Shown here: in pieces, positions 9,664 to 16,566 of the stretch | Position numbering within the stretch: position 1 is the stretch's first letter | How the letters are laid out: each line of letters starts with the position of its first letter | Assembly: GCA_907163375.1 (NCBI GenBank) | Contig: CAJQUW010008745.1 | Location: 1 to 64,000, forward strand | Source: Prostheceraeus crozeri | Taxonomy: Eukaryota; Platyhelminthes; Polycladida; Euryleptidae | Direction: 5' to 3' | Length of the DNA stretch: 64,000 nt | Notes under the pieces: generated by a model | What the model was told of the DNA's origin: nothing | The model's input: the letters and a program-made list of their open reading frames with translations, nothing else | Database searches by the model: none | Made by a program: the position numbers and the translations under genes

Positions 9664-9880
9664 CAGTCTATCATTTTTGAAGATTCGTACCAGCAGTTAC
9701 AGTTTGTGTTATGAACCCGAACTTTTTCCTGCAGCTCTCATTAGTTGTTGGTTGCCTGTGCATGTGGCAATCTTTCATAATAGTAAAGTGATCATTACTG
9801 GACTAAAATCTCATGAACAAGCAAATATGATCCTAGACTATCTCATTGAGTATGTACGTACCCAGCGGATTGTAAAATAA
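9335..9880 (+). CDS. TATA-binding-protein-like factor
   Basis: A 181-residue protein from ATG 9335, the size of a bare TBP core (about 180). Two repeats are visible, residues about 6-86 and 97-177, each with the TBP order: IVN/NMV strand, helix, YxPxxFP or YYPGRP turn, hydrophobic strand, F..(G/S)K strand, TG turn, C-terminal helix. Residues 126-132 are YEPELFP, the hallmark of TBP repeat 2, followed by VAIFHNSKVIITG. Of the four DNA-intercalating phenylalanines, three are present (F56, F131, F147); the first is replaced by proline (P40). No acidic N-terminal region. The open frame extends upstream to 9191, but the homology starts at this ATG. It overlaps the preceding gene by 329 nt in another frame. 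TBP is not among the usual Polinton genes I know of. Confidence 0.85.
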   Translation: MKRHRYTIVNILRRFRLYTKIDLTTLRQQLPNSKYYPGRPQMLVVKMNNSRNLQLFPNGTVQILGALSHSSAQSMRLELQRLLRRIWKRERCVMSNLTVDNMVISTQLSDSLSFLKIRTSSYSLCYEPELFPAALISCWLPVHVAIFHNSKVIITGLKSHEQANMILDYLIEYVRTQRIVK

Positions 9881-9912
9881 AAAACAATTTTTTCCAACAT
9901 GATGTTTTTATT
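9876..9912. terminator. Convergent poly(A) signals overlapping two stop codons
   Basis: AATAAA 9876-9881 on + contains the TAA of the TBP-like gene (9878-9880). TTTATT 9907-9912 gives AATAAA on minus and overlaps the protease TAA (9908-9910). The arrangement is identical to that at 569-582. Confidence 0.6.
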
Positions 9913-10369
9913 TCAAATCATGATAGAACTTACAAATCATTTTTTCATTAGAGGATGGATTACATGAAAAGTTTTGAATAATAGATGCAAATCGAGATAC
10001 ATGTAAACGTTTTAAGATGAAGTACAGTACAAAAGCACCACACGTTGATGAAAGTGGATGTTGTAGTATGCGTTCATTTCGCTGATATTGACGCGTATGT
10101 TTTCTCAACCACTGCTGTGTTGGTATATTTGGAGGTTGAGCAAGAGAGTCAAATAGTTCACCACGTCGGTCTTCTCCAATAAAGATCGCTTTCCAATGCT
10201 CACCGCCTAAATTCTGTGAATGAGTGTTTAGCACAATAAAGATGGGATAGTGATTTACTGCAGGTGGTAAGGTATCGAGTGAATAGACATTATCGAAAGC
10301 TTTCAACGTCGCTTCGTCTGCATTACGCTGCACTTTAGTCTTAATATCGTCAGCAGTCAACCAACTCAT
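9908..10369 (-). CDS. Adenain-like (C5/Ulp1 clan) maturation protease
   Basis: 153 residues. Cysteine protease that in adenoviruses and Polintons cleaves capsid precursor proteins. The catalytic set is visible: His58 in GGEHWKAIFIG, Asp74 in ELFDS, Gln103, and the nucleophile Cys110 in SSTCGAFVLYF; the Gln-to-Cys spacing of 7 equals that of adenovirus protease. The gene is intact and somewhat shorter than adenain (about 200). Its ATG overlaps the TAA of the capsid gene (TAATG), so the two are probably expressed from one transcript. Confidence 0.92.
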   Translation of the reverse strand: MSWLTADDIKTKVQRNADEATLKAFDNVYSLDTLPPAVNHYPIFIVLNTHSQNLGGEHWKAIFIGEDRRGELFDSLAQPPNIPTQQWLRKHTRQYQRNERILQHPLSSTCGAFVLYFILKRLHVSRFASIIQNFSCNPSSNEKMICKFYHDLK

Positions 10370-11646
10370 TAACGATTATACTGAAGAATCACGTCACGAT
10401 ACTTTGTAATTTCAATATTTGAATCGAAGACTGCATAAATTAATACATTGATCGTCTCAGGTAGTGTTCTTTTGAACGTCAAATCCAAACGAATATTATG
10501 AGGCACGTTCGCTTGACGATAGGGTGCACTAATATCGCTGTCAGCAGTTAAATCAAATGCATAAATAGTATATCCACTCTTAAACTCTTTCATAGTCAGT
10601 CCGTTGGTGTCATCCGTATTGTAAAAGCCAAAAACATCCATAAAATCAACATAACTGCGCATAAATTGATCTGAAGCAAAATCTGGTTTGTAGGGTGGAC
10701 CAGGATGACTCACACCATTTACACGTAAAGCAATTTCACTTAACTGATTGTGTTTAAAATTGAAAGGATTCTTCTTTATATTACCATTAAATGCATCATT
10801 TTCAACCATTGCCACCATGAGGAGCTTCGGTGCTTCCGATGGAAAGAGGCCATCTTTCATGAAACTCTTTTGATCTTTCGGAATTGTAAAGGTGAGAAGC
10901 TTTGTATGCTGAATGGGGTAAATGGCATTTTGGCGGTTAAGGCCTTCAGCATGCCCTCTAATGACACTTGGATTCGGTACTACTCGACGAATGTAAAGTG
11001 CAATATCTTCCACATGAATTCTAAAATTGTCAACTTTAGCAAATGCATTCAGCGCAAATTCAGGCTTATTCAATGTCAGCTTGAGTCGCATGCTGGTATT
11101 ACACAGTAAAAACTTTGACTGTCTAAAGAAGTCTAAATTCAGCGGACCATATAGCTGACATACTCTACTATCTTTAATCATAGCAGATCGCTTTACAAAG
11201 CCACTGTTTGTTTCAACATCAAATTTTCCTGCTTCATCTCTGTACCATCCCATGGCTTCCATATGACTTTTTTGTGCTGCTGGATGAAACTGTGATACAT
11301 GATTGAAATATGATTTATAGGGATAATCGCTTTGACCACCTTCCACTTGCTGCTCTCCAATCGTTAGAGAAACATCACGAAGTAATGTAGTCAATGGTAA
11401 ATTGTTCAGTCCAACTTTATGTGCATCGTCAATAGCAGTTCCATCTGCTTGCTGAATTCTAAACCTCAAATCAAGCATCGCATAACTCAAATCTATGTAG
11501 TCATCACTACCACCAGGAATAACAAATTCAATGGGGCCAGCATTCTCAGCTGTTCGAGGATGATAATCTACAATACTTGAACTAAGAATATCTGTCTGTA
11601 TGGCTTGTTGATCGAACAAACAAAAACCGGAAGTTTTACACTCCAT
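10369..11646 (-). CDS. Major capsid protein of the Polinton type
   Basis: 425 residues, intact. It belongs to the F54H12.2-like family of animal Polintons, regarded as the double-jelly-roll major capsid protein. Family features seen: an N-terminal FDQQAIQTDILSSSIVDYHP, then GPIEFVIPGGSDDYIDLSYAMLDLRFRI, a middle QSDYPYKSYFN segment and the C-terminal strand-rich RLDLTFKRTLPETINVLIYAVF. It starts 2 nt after the stop of the basic protein gene (11649) and overlaps the protease start, forming a tight capsid, protease unit. No separate ATGCAAA motif precedes it, which fits co-transcription with the upstream gene. Confidence 0.88.
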   Translation of the reverse strand: MECKTSGFCLFDQQAIQTDILSSSIVDYHPRTAENAGPIEFVIPGGSDDYIDLSYAMLDLRFRIQQADGTAIDDAHKVGLNNLPLTTLLRDVSLTIGEQQVEGGQSDYPYKSYFNHVSQFHPAAQKSHMEAMGWYRDEAGKFDVETNSGFVKRSAMIKDSRVCQLYGPLNLDFFRQSKFLLCNTSMRLKLTLNKPEFALNAFAKVDNFRIHVEDIALYIRRVVPNPSVIRGHAEGLNRQNAIYPIQHTKLLTFTIPKDQKSFMKDGLFPSEAPKLLMVAMVENDAFNGNIKKNPFNFKHNQLSEIALRVNGVSHPGPPYKPDFASDQFMRSYVDFMDVFGFYNTDDTNGLTMKEFKSGYTIYAFDLTADSDISAPYRQANVPHNIRLDLTFKRTLPETINVLIYAVFDSNIEITKYRDVILQYNR

Positions 11647-11648
11647 GA

Positions 11649-12104
11649 TTAGAAGTTATAGCAGCGTCGTCGTTTAGCGCCTGATGAATGATTAGAGCCT
11701 CTGCGACGTTTGCGTGAATGCCTTTTGACTGAAGATCGCACCTTACCAGCTCCGCGATGTTTCCTCCTTCCTTTATTCATTCGTTTAGGTGATTTCTTTC
11801 CTTGAGTAACACCAGCAATGGTCTGCTTCAATGTTTTTAAACCGCGTTCCTTCCCACGATTCAACAAACTGCTCTTGAAACTTCTACCTCTGGAAAGATC
11901 ACTAGCAACATCACCAGCAAAGCCAACGGCATTACTTAAAACATTTCGTTTTAAAGATCTACCGACATTGGATATGAGAGGTGCTACAACAGATTTCAGT
12001 GCACCAAGTATGCTACCTCCACGTTGGCGGCGAGCACCGATGTAAATTTGTCCTCCGCCACTTACATAGGAGGGTCGTGAATAAAATGAGGCAGTTGGAT
12101 TCAT
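11649..12104 (-). CDS. Basic Gly-rich minor virion-type protein
   Basis: 151 residues. N-terminal Tyr/Gly-rich segment (SGGGQIYIGARRQRGGS), an amphipathic hydrophobic helix region (about 30-75, LGALKSVVAPLISNVGRSL), then a strongly basic C-terminus (about 105-150, Lys/Arg-rich). Proteins with this build are standard in Polintons next to the capsid gene and are compared with adenovirus core or membrane-lytic proteins (pVI/pX). The GG sites in the N-terminus resemble protease cleavage sites of the adenain type, but I did not map them. It is preceded by ATGCAAAG 30 nt upstream and is the first gene of the apparent unit basic protein, capsid, protease. Confidence 0.72.
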   Translation of the reverse strand: MNPTASFYSRPSYVSGGGQIYIGARRQRGGSILGALKSVVAPLISNVGRSLKRNVLSNAVGFAGDVASDLSRGRSFKSSLLNRGKERGLKTLKQTIAGVTQGKKSPKRMNKGRRKHRGAGKVRSSVKRHSRKRRRGSNHSSGAKRRRCYNF

Positions 12105-12134
12105 AGCTCAAACCCTAAACATTGTTAGTTACAA

Positions 12135-12142
12135 CTTTGCAT
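12135..12142 (-). promoter_or_regulatory. ATGCAAA motif upstream of 12104 gene
   Basis: ATGCAAAG on the minus strand in the 41-nt gap after the integrase stop, 30 nt before the start codon. Confidence 0.42.
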
Positions 12143-12145
12143 GAA

Positions 12146-13366
12146 TCACTGTCGATCACTTAGATGAAAGATGTCGGCACGACGCATCCAAGAGTTCATA
12201 CTTGAAGGATAACCAGCCCATTTAACAAGACACCATTCTTCACCTTGCCGTTTTTTACATCGAATGATTTTCTCTACCAAATATGTTTCACTTTCAGTGA
12301 CTACCTCAATCTCATCGCGGTAAAAGCTACCCTCAATTTCTTCATTATCGTAATCTTTCAACTTGTAGGTGGTCGGAGAGTCTTTTTGATTAATCCTTGA
12401 TACTGTAAATACCTCCTCTGTCCAATTCGGAAGGTACCCTTTAGCAAAAACACTTTTCACTTTTGAGATACGAACTTTATCGCCAATTTTCACATCACTT
12501 TTCACATGAGTGCGTTTACGTTGGAATGATTCGCGCACTTTATCTACATTGTCAGCATTTACATCTACTGGTCTGAGTCCAATAGAACGATGGATAGAGT
12601 GATTGTAGGCATGGAGTGTATCTTGTAGAACCTTTGTCCAATTTTGTGTCAAGTTGGCAGTAAAATGTCGCCACAAGCGATTTTTTAATGTGCGATTAAA
12701 ACGTTCAACGAGTGCAGCTTTATAAGCGCTCTTTACACTAAACAACTCAATGTCATGCCTCTCAAATAATCTTGTCACATGCTGATTTTCAAACTCTTTT
12801 CCTTGATCACTCTGAATTCTTTTTGGAATGCGACCTTCTCGAAAAATTGTTTGGAATGCTTTTGCTACTCCTTTCCCTTCTTTAGTTTTTAAAGGTTGAG
12901 CCCACGCATAACGCGAGAAAATATCAATGACGGTTAAAATAAAATTATTGCCCGAGTTATGTTTTGAAATGGAGGCAACATCGCACAAATCTGCTTGCCA
13001 CTGTTCATCGATGTCATGAACAATATAATGGCGGGTGCGGTACTTCTTTTTCGCTTGTTTGTGGAGTGTATAGGTAGCCTGACCCTTTAACCATCGTTTC
13101 ACTTGTGATTGTGGAAGACCACTCGCTTTTGATAATTTCTTGATAGATGCAAATCCTGCCGGATGTTTTACATCATAATAGATTGACTTCAAACGTTCAG
13201 TCGATGACGGCTGACTCTTTTTCCTCCTTCTCATCTTTTTTCTTTCTTGCCTTTCTACATTTACAACAACTGCAGCATTTAGCTTTAGCGGTTTTGCGAT
13301 CGTGTTCACATTGCTTAGGGGTTTCATTATGAGAGCTGGCGCAGCAAGTGCAAGTGACAACGACAT
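12146..13366 (-). CDS. int: Retroviral-type integrase with chromodomain
   Basis: 406 residues. Catalyses strand-transfer insertion of the element. After an N-terminal basic stretch (40-52) comes the Polinton-type helix-turn-helix region (58-100, HPAGFASIKKLSKASG...VKRWL), then the DDE core: Asp126 (QADLCDV), Asp187 (IQSDQGKEF) and Glu221 (ALVERFNRTLK). A chromodomain-like module ends the protein (about 360-400: VEKIIRCKKR...CLVKWAGYPSSMNSW), with the aromatic residues expected to hold methyl-lysine. All catalytic residues are present. The first about 55 residues are not typical of the family and overlap a Cys-rich frame (13197-13412), so the true N-terminus may be different. Confidence 0.93.
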   Translation of the reverse strand: MSLSLALAAPALIMKPLSNVNTIAKPLKLNAAVVVNVERQERKKMRRRKKSQPSSTERLKSIYYDVKHPAGFASIKKLSKASGLPQSQVKRWLKGQATYTLHKQAKKKYRTRHYIVHDIDEQWQADLCDVASISKHNSGNNFILTVIDIFSRYAWAQPLKTKEGKGVAKAFQTIFREGRIPKRIQSDQGKEFENQHVTRLFERHDIELFSVKSAYKAALVERFNRTLKNRLWRHFTANLTQNWTKVLQDTLHAYNHSIHRSIGLRPVDVNADNVDKVRESFQRKRTHVKSDVKIGDKVRISKVKSVFAKGYLPNWTEEVFTVSRINQKDSPTTYKLKDYDNEEIEGSFYRDEIEVVTESETYLVEKIIRCKKRQGEEWCLVKWAGYPSSMNSWMRRADIFHLSDRQ

Positions 13367-13412
13367 TCACCTCTGGCGGCTCATTACATGGCAAGCAACA
13401 CATCTGCTTCAT
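13197..13412 (-). CDS. Cysteine-rich frame overlapping the integrase start
   Basis: 71 residues from ATG 13412, 2 nt after the preceding gene. It has about 13 cysteines in pairs (MCCLPC, CTCC, CCSCCKC) followed by a Lys/Glu-rich tail. The reading relates to the integrase frame by +1. Two readings are possible: a real small zinc-binding protein overlapping the integrase, or the true N-terminal zinc module of the integrase, now separated by a one-base shift. Cysteine clusters this dense are unlikely to appear by chance out of frame. Confidence 0.45.
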   Translation of the reverse strand: MKQMCCLPCNEPPEVNVVVTCTCCASSHNETPKQCEHDRKTAKAKCCSCCKCRKARKKKDEKEEKESAVID

Positions 13413-13413
13413 A

Positions 13414-14106
13414 TTAATAGTCTGAGAACATGTATTTCCTAGGAGGAGCTGTTTTACGTTTTCCTTTTACCAGTTTTAGTGGCGATGTAGATCTACGTCG
13501 AGTTCTTCCTCTTGTTTGCTTAGTGAGTGTGGGAGGGGATGTAGCAGGTGACGTCTTAAACCAATTTGTTGGCATTTTCATCGCCTGAAGCATTGGAGTA
13601 GTAGCCACTGTTGAATCAAGTTCTTTCAATGTCTCATTATTTAAAGCAAATTTTGGCACATTATGCTTTTTCAATAGTTTAAGAAAGTATGACCAACCAG
13701 GTGGAACATAGCCCTGACGGCGCTTTCTACGTGTCGCATACTGAATCAAGTCTTCATAACGTGAAGCATCAATCACTTTATTTTCATCTGTAATGATTTC
13801 TCCTCTATCATTTACATTGAGATGGGGCTCAATACTATTGAAAAGAGATATGGCATGTGCGCGAGATGCTAAAGGTGTAGCAGTCGATACAGAGTCACGC
13901 ATCTTATTCTTCAAGTTTTTCAATTGCTCAACAGTTTCCGATTGTAATAATACAGCACGATGTGGATCTTTGATGTGAACATTTTGCTGATAATCTATTT
14001 CTTTCCTATACATTTGATTTGCAAGAGGTTGCTTTACTTGCTGCATGGCAGTCACTTGTACATATTCATCCTGAGGAATAACAATCATGCGAGAATAAGA
14101 ACTCAT
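13414..14106 (-). CDS. Conserved Polinton protein of unknown role (MIVIPQ family)
   Basis: 230 residues from ATG 14106 (an internal ATG at 14088 gives the family-typical start MIVIPQDEYVQ). I recognise the type from animal Polintons: an N-terminal I(V)PQ.EY.Q motif, a helical middle with QSETVEQLKNLKNKMRD, a small globular part with YVPPGWSYFLKLLK, and a basic Ser/Thr/Arg-rich tail. Usually adjacent to the ATPase and thought to be virion-associated; the function is not established. The 3' end of the ATPase gene overlaps its start by 4 nt, suggesting one transcript. Confidence 0.65.
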   Translation of the reverse strand: MSSYSRMIVIPQDEYVQVTAMQQVKQPLANQMYRKEIDYQQNVHIKDPHRAVLLQSETVEQLKNLKNKMRDSVSTATPLASRAHAISLFNSIEPHLNVNDRGEIITDENKVIDASRYEDLIQYATRRKRRQGYVPPGWSYFLKLLKKHNVPKFALNNETLKELDSTVATTPMLQAMKMPTNWFKTSPATSPPTLTKQTRGRTRRRSTSPLKLVKGKRKTAPPRKYMFSDY

Positions 14107-14720
14107 AGTTTGTAGATAATCATGGGAGTTTTCAAAATATCACTTCGAAATCTAAATTCTTCCGGACACTCTTGCGTAAAGTCAATGAATAAGTAACCGT
14201 ATGGTTTTTCAGTAGCTGCTTGAAAAATTTCAATTAAGGCTTTTGATCCTCTGGGTGCAACTTGTCGCGCTAAAATTTCAAATTGACTTTTATCTCGCGG
14301 ATTCTTGAAAATAGCATAATAGTGTGTATTCAGGTTTCGTGTACGAGCTTCTTTTCCATCAGGAAACAAATTTTGTGTAATATAGATGATAAAACACCTT
14401 TTATGGTGTGCTGCGCGAGTGAACATATCTGTAACATCTTTTGAATTCTTACTTTCTTTTAATAAATCATCCAATACAACAACATCATTAGACTGAAGTT
14501 TATCCACTGGAATAATTCCTTCATGTCGAATAAAGTTGCGACTTTGCAATTCCTGAAACAGCGACGGTTGATAAATACCATAACACCAAATCACTCGATT
14601 GATAGGTTCCTTAAACAACTCCCTTCTTTTATCCAATAAATTCAGCGTGAAAACAGTTTTACCTGCATGAGATGGACCTGATACAGTCAGAACTTTATCA
14701 CATTGAAGTCTGAAATCCAT
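14103..14720 (-). CDS. FtsK/HerA-type genome-packaging ATPase
   Basis: 205 residues from ATG 14720. The open frame goes on upstream to 14768 but only through a TTG, and the family starts near MDFRLQ. Walker A GPSHAGKT (15-22), Walker B VVVLDD (80-85), and a sensor-like YITQN segment further on. In Polintons this ATPase pumps DNA into the capsid. Length is typical. The ATGCAAAT motif at 14742-14749 lies between the upstream stop (14752) and this start, supporting the shorter start. Confidence 0.9.
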   Translation of the reverse strand: MDFRLQCDKVLTVSGPSHAGKTVFTLNLLDKRRELFKEPINRVIWCYGIYQPSLFQELQSRNFIRHEGIIPVDKLQSNDVVVLDDLLKESKNSKDVTDMFTRAAHHKRCFIIYITQNLFPDGKEARTRNLNTHYYAIFKNPRDKSQFEILARQVAPRGSKALIEIFQAATEKPYGYLFIDFTQECPEEFRFRSDILKTPMIIYKL

Positions 14721-14741
14721 TTTATTACTTTGAGACTCAAC

Positions 14742-14749
14742 ATTTGCAT
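14742..14749 (-). promoter_or_regulatory. ATGCAAA motif upstream of the ATPase gene
   Basis: A perfect octamer ATGCAAAT, 21 nt before the ATPase start and 3 nt beyond the preceding stop codon. Confidence 0.42.
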
Positions 14750-14751
14750 AA

Positions 14752-15108
14752 TTAACGCTTAGAGCCAAAGATATTTCCCAATAGGTTGCCCACGGCAGGA
14801 GCTATCATTGGAAGTATTGCTGAAAGGAAACCGCCCTTTTGTGTTAGAGTTTTCCTCTTTCTTTGAAGGGCGACTTTAGGATTGGAGATGAAACGCAATT
14901 TCGTAGCATATCGCTTAAGTAACTTTCGTTGTTTTGGTGCTAATTTCTTCGTCCTCAACTTCCTCACATGAGAAATAATTTCACAAATGAATTTATCGTT
15001 AGCATGTCGTATAGCATTGTATCGCTGATTTGCTTTCATTCGTCGGAGAGCTTGAATGGCTGAAGAAAACTTTTGACTTTTACGTTTCGTCATTTTACGT
15101 TTCGCCAT
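14752..15108 (-). CDS. Small basic protein with hydrophobic C-terminus
   Basis: 118 residues: Lys/Arg-rich over the first 90, then GGFLSAILPMIAPAVGNLLG, a Gly-bounded hydrophobic helix, and a short basic end. Animal Polintons regularly carry such a protein, and the build resembles adenoviral core and membrane-active peptides that are freed by the viral protease after Gly-Gly. A virion or membrane-disruption role is an inference from build and position next to the ATPase. Intact. Preceded by an octamer motif 38 nt upstream. Confidence 0.7.
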   Translation of the reverse strand: MAKRKMTKRKSQKFSSAIQALRRMKANQRYNAIRHANDKFICEIISHVRKLRTKKLAPKQRKLLKRYATKLRFISNPKVALQRKRKTLTQKGGFLSAILPMIAPAVGNLLGNIFGSKR

Positions 15109-15146
15109 TTTCCGTGTTAGTCTTTGCTAAAACCTATCTTTACCAC

Positions 15147-15154
15147 ATTTGCAT
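15147..15154 (-). promoter_or_regulatory. ATGCAAA motif upstream of 15108 gene
   Basis: ATGCAAAT in the 51-nt gap between the RING gene stop and the next start, 38 nt before the start codon. Confidence 0.42.
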
Positions 15155-15159
15155 AGGTA

Positions 15160-15483
15160 CTAACTATTGCGACATAAGTGACAATCGAAATGAGCAATGT
15201 CACAGTGGTTACATTGGCAAAGTTGAATGCAATTACGTATGAAACAGCGTTGACAAAAAGCATGCTTACATCTCTTGAAGATGCGCTTTTCATTTCCATC
15301 CTTTCGCTTACATACATCGCAACACATAGTTTCACCGTTACTGATGTCTATAGCAAGTCTTTTTGAAGATATGAATTTGCTAGCCTTTTCTAAATAATAG
15401 ACGCATGTACAGAAGGAATATACTTCGAGAGTGAGCAGACATAGCTCGAAAACCAGTTGTGCTACAATCAAGTACCACTGCAT
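15160..15483 (-). CDS. Membrane-anchored RING-finger protein
   Basis: 107 residues from ATG 15483. An N-terminal hydrophobic helix (about 3-30, LIVAQLVFELCLLTL) could be a signal anchor. Residues 54-104 form a RING-like zinc module: C55, C58, C72, H74, C77, C80, then CQCNHC and CHLC. RING proteins usually act as E3 ubiquitin ligases; that activity is not shown here. The start lies 3 nt after the stop of the polymerase-N-domain gene, so the two probably share a transcript. A second RING-like frame occurs at 16567-16767. Possible roles are modification of host factors or late membrane events; both are guesses. Confidence 0.6.
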   Translation of the reverse strand: MQWYLIVAQLVFELCLLTLEVYSFCTCVYYLEKASKFISSKRLAIDISNGETMCCDVCKRKDGNEKRIFKRCKHAFCQRCFIRNCIQLCQCNHCDIAHFDCHLCRNS

Positions 15484-15485
15484 TT

Positions 15486-15896
15486 TCAATTTTTCTTTAT
15501 GGAAAGTTGAATGTGAATATCTGAAATCGCTTCAATCACTAGACTGCTACCATGATGGTTAAATGCGTTAAGACGTTCAGCAATTTTTATCATATGTCTT
15601 TTAAAAAATTCTTCGGGGTGATCTACCACTTCCATTGAATAAGAAGCAAAATGGAAAGAGCGACTTTCCACCTCTTCCTTTCCAAAATGACTAAACTTAA
15701 TTTTCGCAACTAATCGCGCCATGACAATGCTATCAGAGAATGTATTCATTAACTCTAGAAATAGAGTGCTAGCATCATCTACCACTGCTTCGATGTCGGT
15801 CTCATCTTTATGAAAATTTATCACATAATCTTGAACAGCTCCTTTTAAACTTTGCCTATGAAAACGTAATGTTCCGCAGTCGTTTGAGAAAGACAT
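15486..15896 (-). CDS. Stand-alone homologue of the polymerase N-terminal domain
   Basis: 136 residues. The segment from about 58 to 132 (VAKIKFSHFGKEEVESRSF...FNHHGSSLVIEAISDIHIQL) lines up with the N-terminal region of the element's own polymerase (1984-2230), sharing the strand, hydrophobic and F..F.s....v..he.W/F...I..l...I..fn..gS..v...i....I.. pattern. In many animal Polintons this domain occurs only fused to PolB. A free copy may be a replication partner or the product of gene duplication. Function unknown. The ATGCAATG motif lies 23 nt upstream. It is the first gene of a two-gene unit with the RING protein. Confidence 0.55.
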   Translation of the reverse strand: MSFSNDCGTLRFHRQSLKGAVQDYVINFHKDETDIEAVVDDASTLFLELMNTFSDSIVMARLVAKIKFSHFGKEEVESRSFHFASYSMEVVDHPEEFFKRHMIKIAERLNAFNHHGSSLVIEAISDIHIQLSIKKN

Positions 15897-15919
15897 GATC
15901 GCCCTTTAACTAACCCATC

Positions 15920-15927
15920 CATTGCAT
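15920..15927 (-). promoter_or_regulatory. ATGCAA variant motif upstream of 15896 gene
   Basis: ATGCAATG on the minus strand, 23 nt before the start codon. This is one base off the motif seen upstream of the other genes. Confidence 0.35.
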
Positions 15928-15983
15928 GAAAACAACAACTCTTCTCATAGTAACATTTATTGAATAACGGTAACAAGCATGCA

Positions 15984-16514
15984 TTATAAATCAATGGTTT
16001 GAAAGAGATAAAATAGATACAGCTGATAACTATCATACAGCGAGCAATGATAACCATACAGGACTTTGGCAGTGTTGAGGTAAGGAGGAAAGAAGCATTG
16101 GTTATGAACGTAGCTACTACAACGAACAGACAAAATAGGAACACACAAATCCTTAAAACGTTTCGTGACTTCATGATAATGTTGATTCACTCTACTATCC
16201 CAAGGCGGGAGCAAAATATCATCAATGATTAGATTGGGAAATACTTTCCTCTCCTTACCAGGATTATTACAAAAGATGCGTATAACATTGAAAGCAGCTA
16301 ACCATCGTTTAAAGTCAATAAGAAGAGCACTCTCACAAGAAAAGCCATAGTCTTGCAAATATTTCAGATTAAGTCCATGAATGTGTTTTCTCGCCCATTG
16401 ATCAACATTGGGATCACAGTTGGCATGTTGATGATAGACACTAACAATCTGATATGTCCAATTGTTCATAGCAATAGCACTGAGCTCCTGTACAGGTTCA
16501 CCCTCACAATCCAT
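15984..16514 (-). CDS. DnaQ-like (DEDD) 3'-5' exonuclease-type protein
   Basis: 176 residues from ATG 16514. The start MDCEGEPVQELSAIAM gives the Asp-x-Glu of exonuclease motif I. WARKHIHGLNLKYL and IFCNNPGKE fit the following conserved blocks, and a CHSLYDxYxLYLFY-type motif (YHCSLYDSYQLYLFYLF) ends the protein as in a family I know from invertebrate repeats. The first beta strand expected before Asp2 is missing from this start, yet the six codons upstream read A-S-I-I-I-F in frame, directly after a TTTTAG acceptor-like site (ending 16533). So the real gene may have a short upstream exon, like the ATG-only exons of the end genes; I could not place its donor. Likely a nuclease; the role in the element is unknown. 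Confidence 0.6.
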   Translation of the reverse strand: MDCEGEPVQELSAIAMNNWTYQIVSVYHQHANCDPNVDQWARKHIHGLNLKYLQDYGFSCESALLIDFKRWLAAFNVIRIFCNNPGKERKVFPNLIIDDILLPPWDSRVNQHYHEVTKRFKDLCVPILSVRCSSYVHNQCFFPPYLNTAKVLYGYHCSLYDSYQLYLFYLFQTIDL

Positions 16515-16566
16515 AAAAATGATGATAGAAGCCTAAAACGGAAATTTACACATCTAAGGAAGCGTT

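Noticed and set aside
15845-16174. Hydrophobic 109-codon frame on the minus strand
   Set aside because: It overlaps both the exonuclease-like gene and the 136-residue gene in other frames; its hydrophobicity comes from codon shift and nothing supports it.
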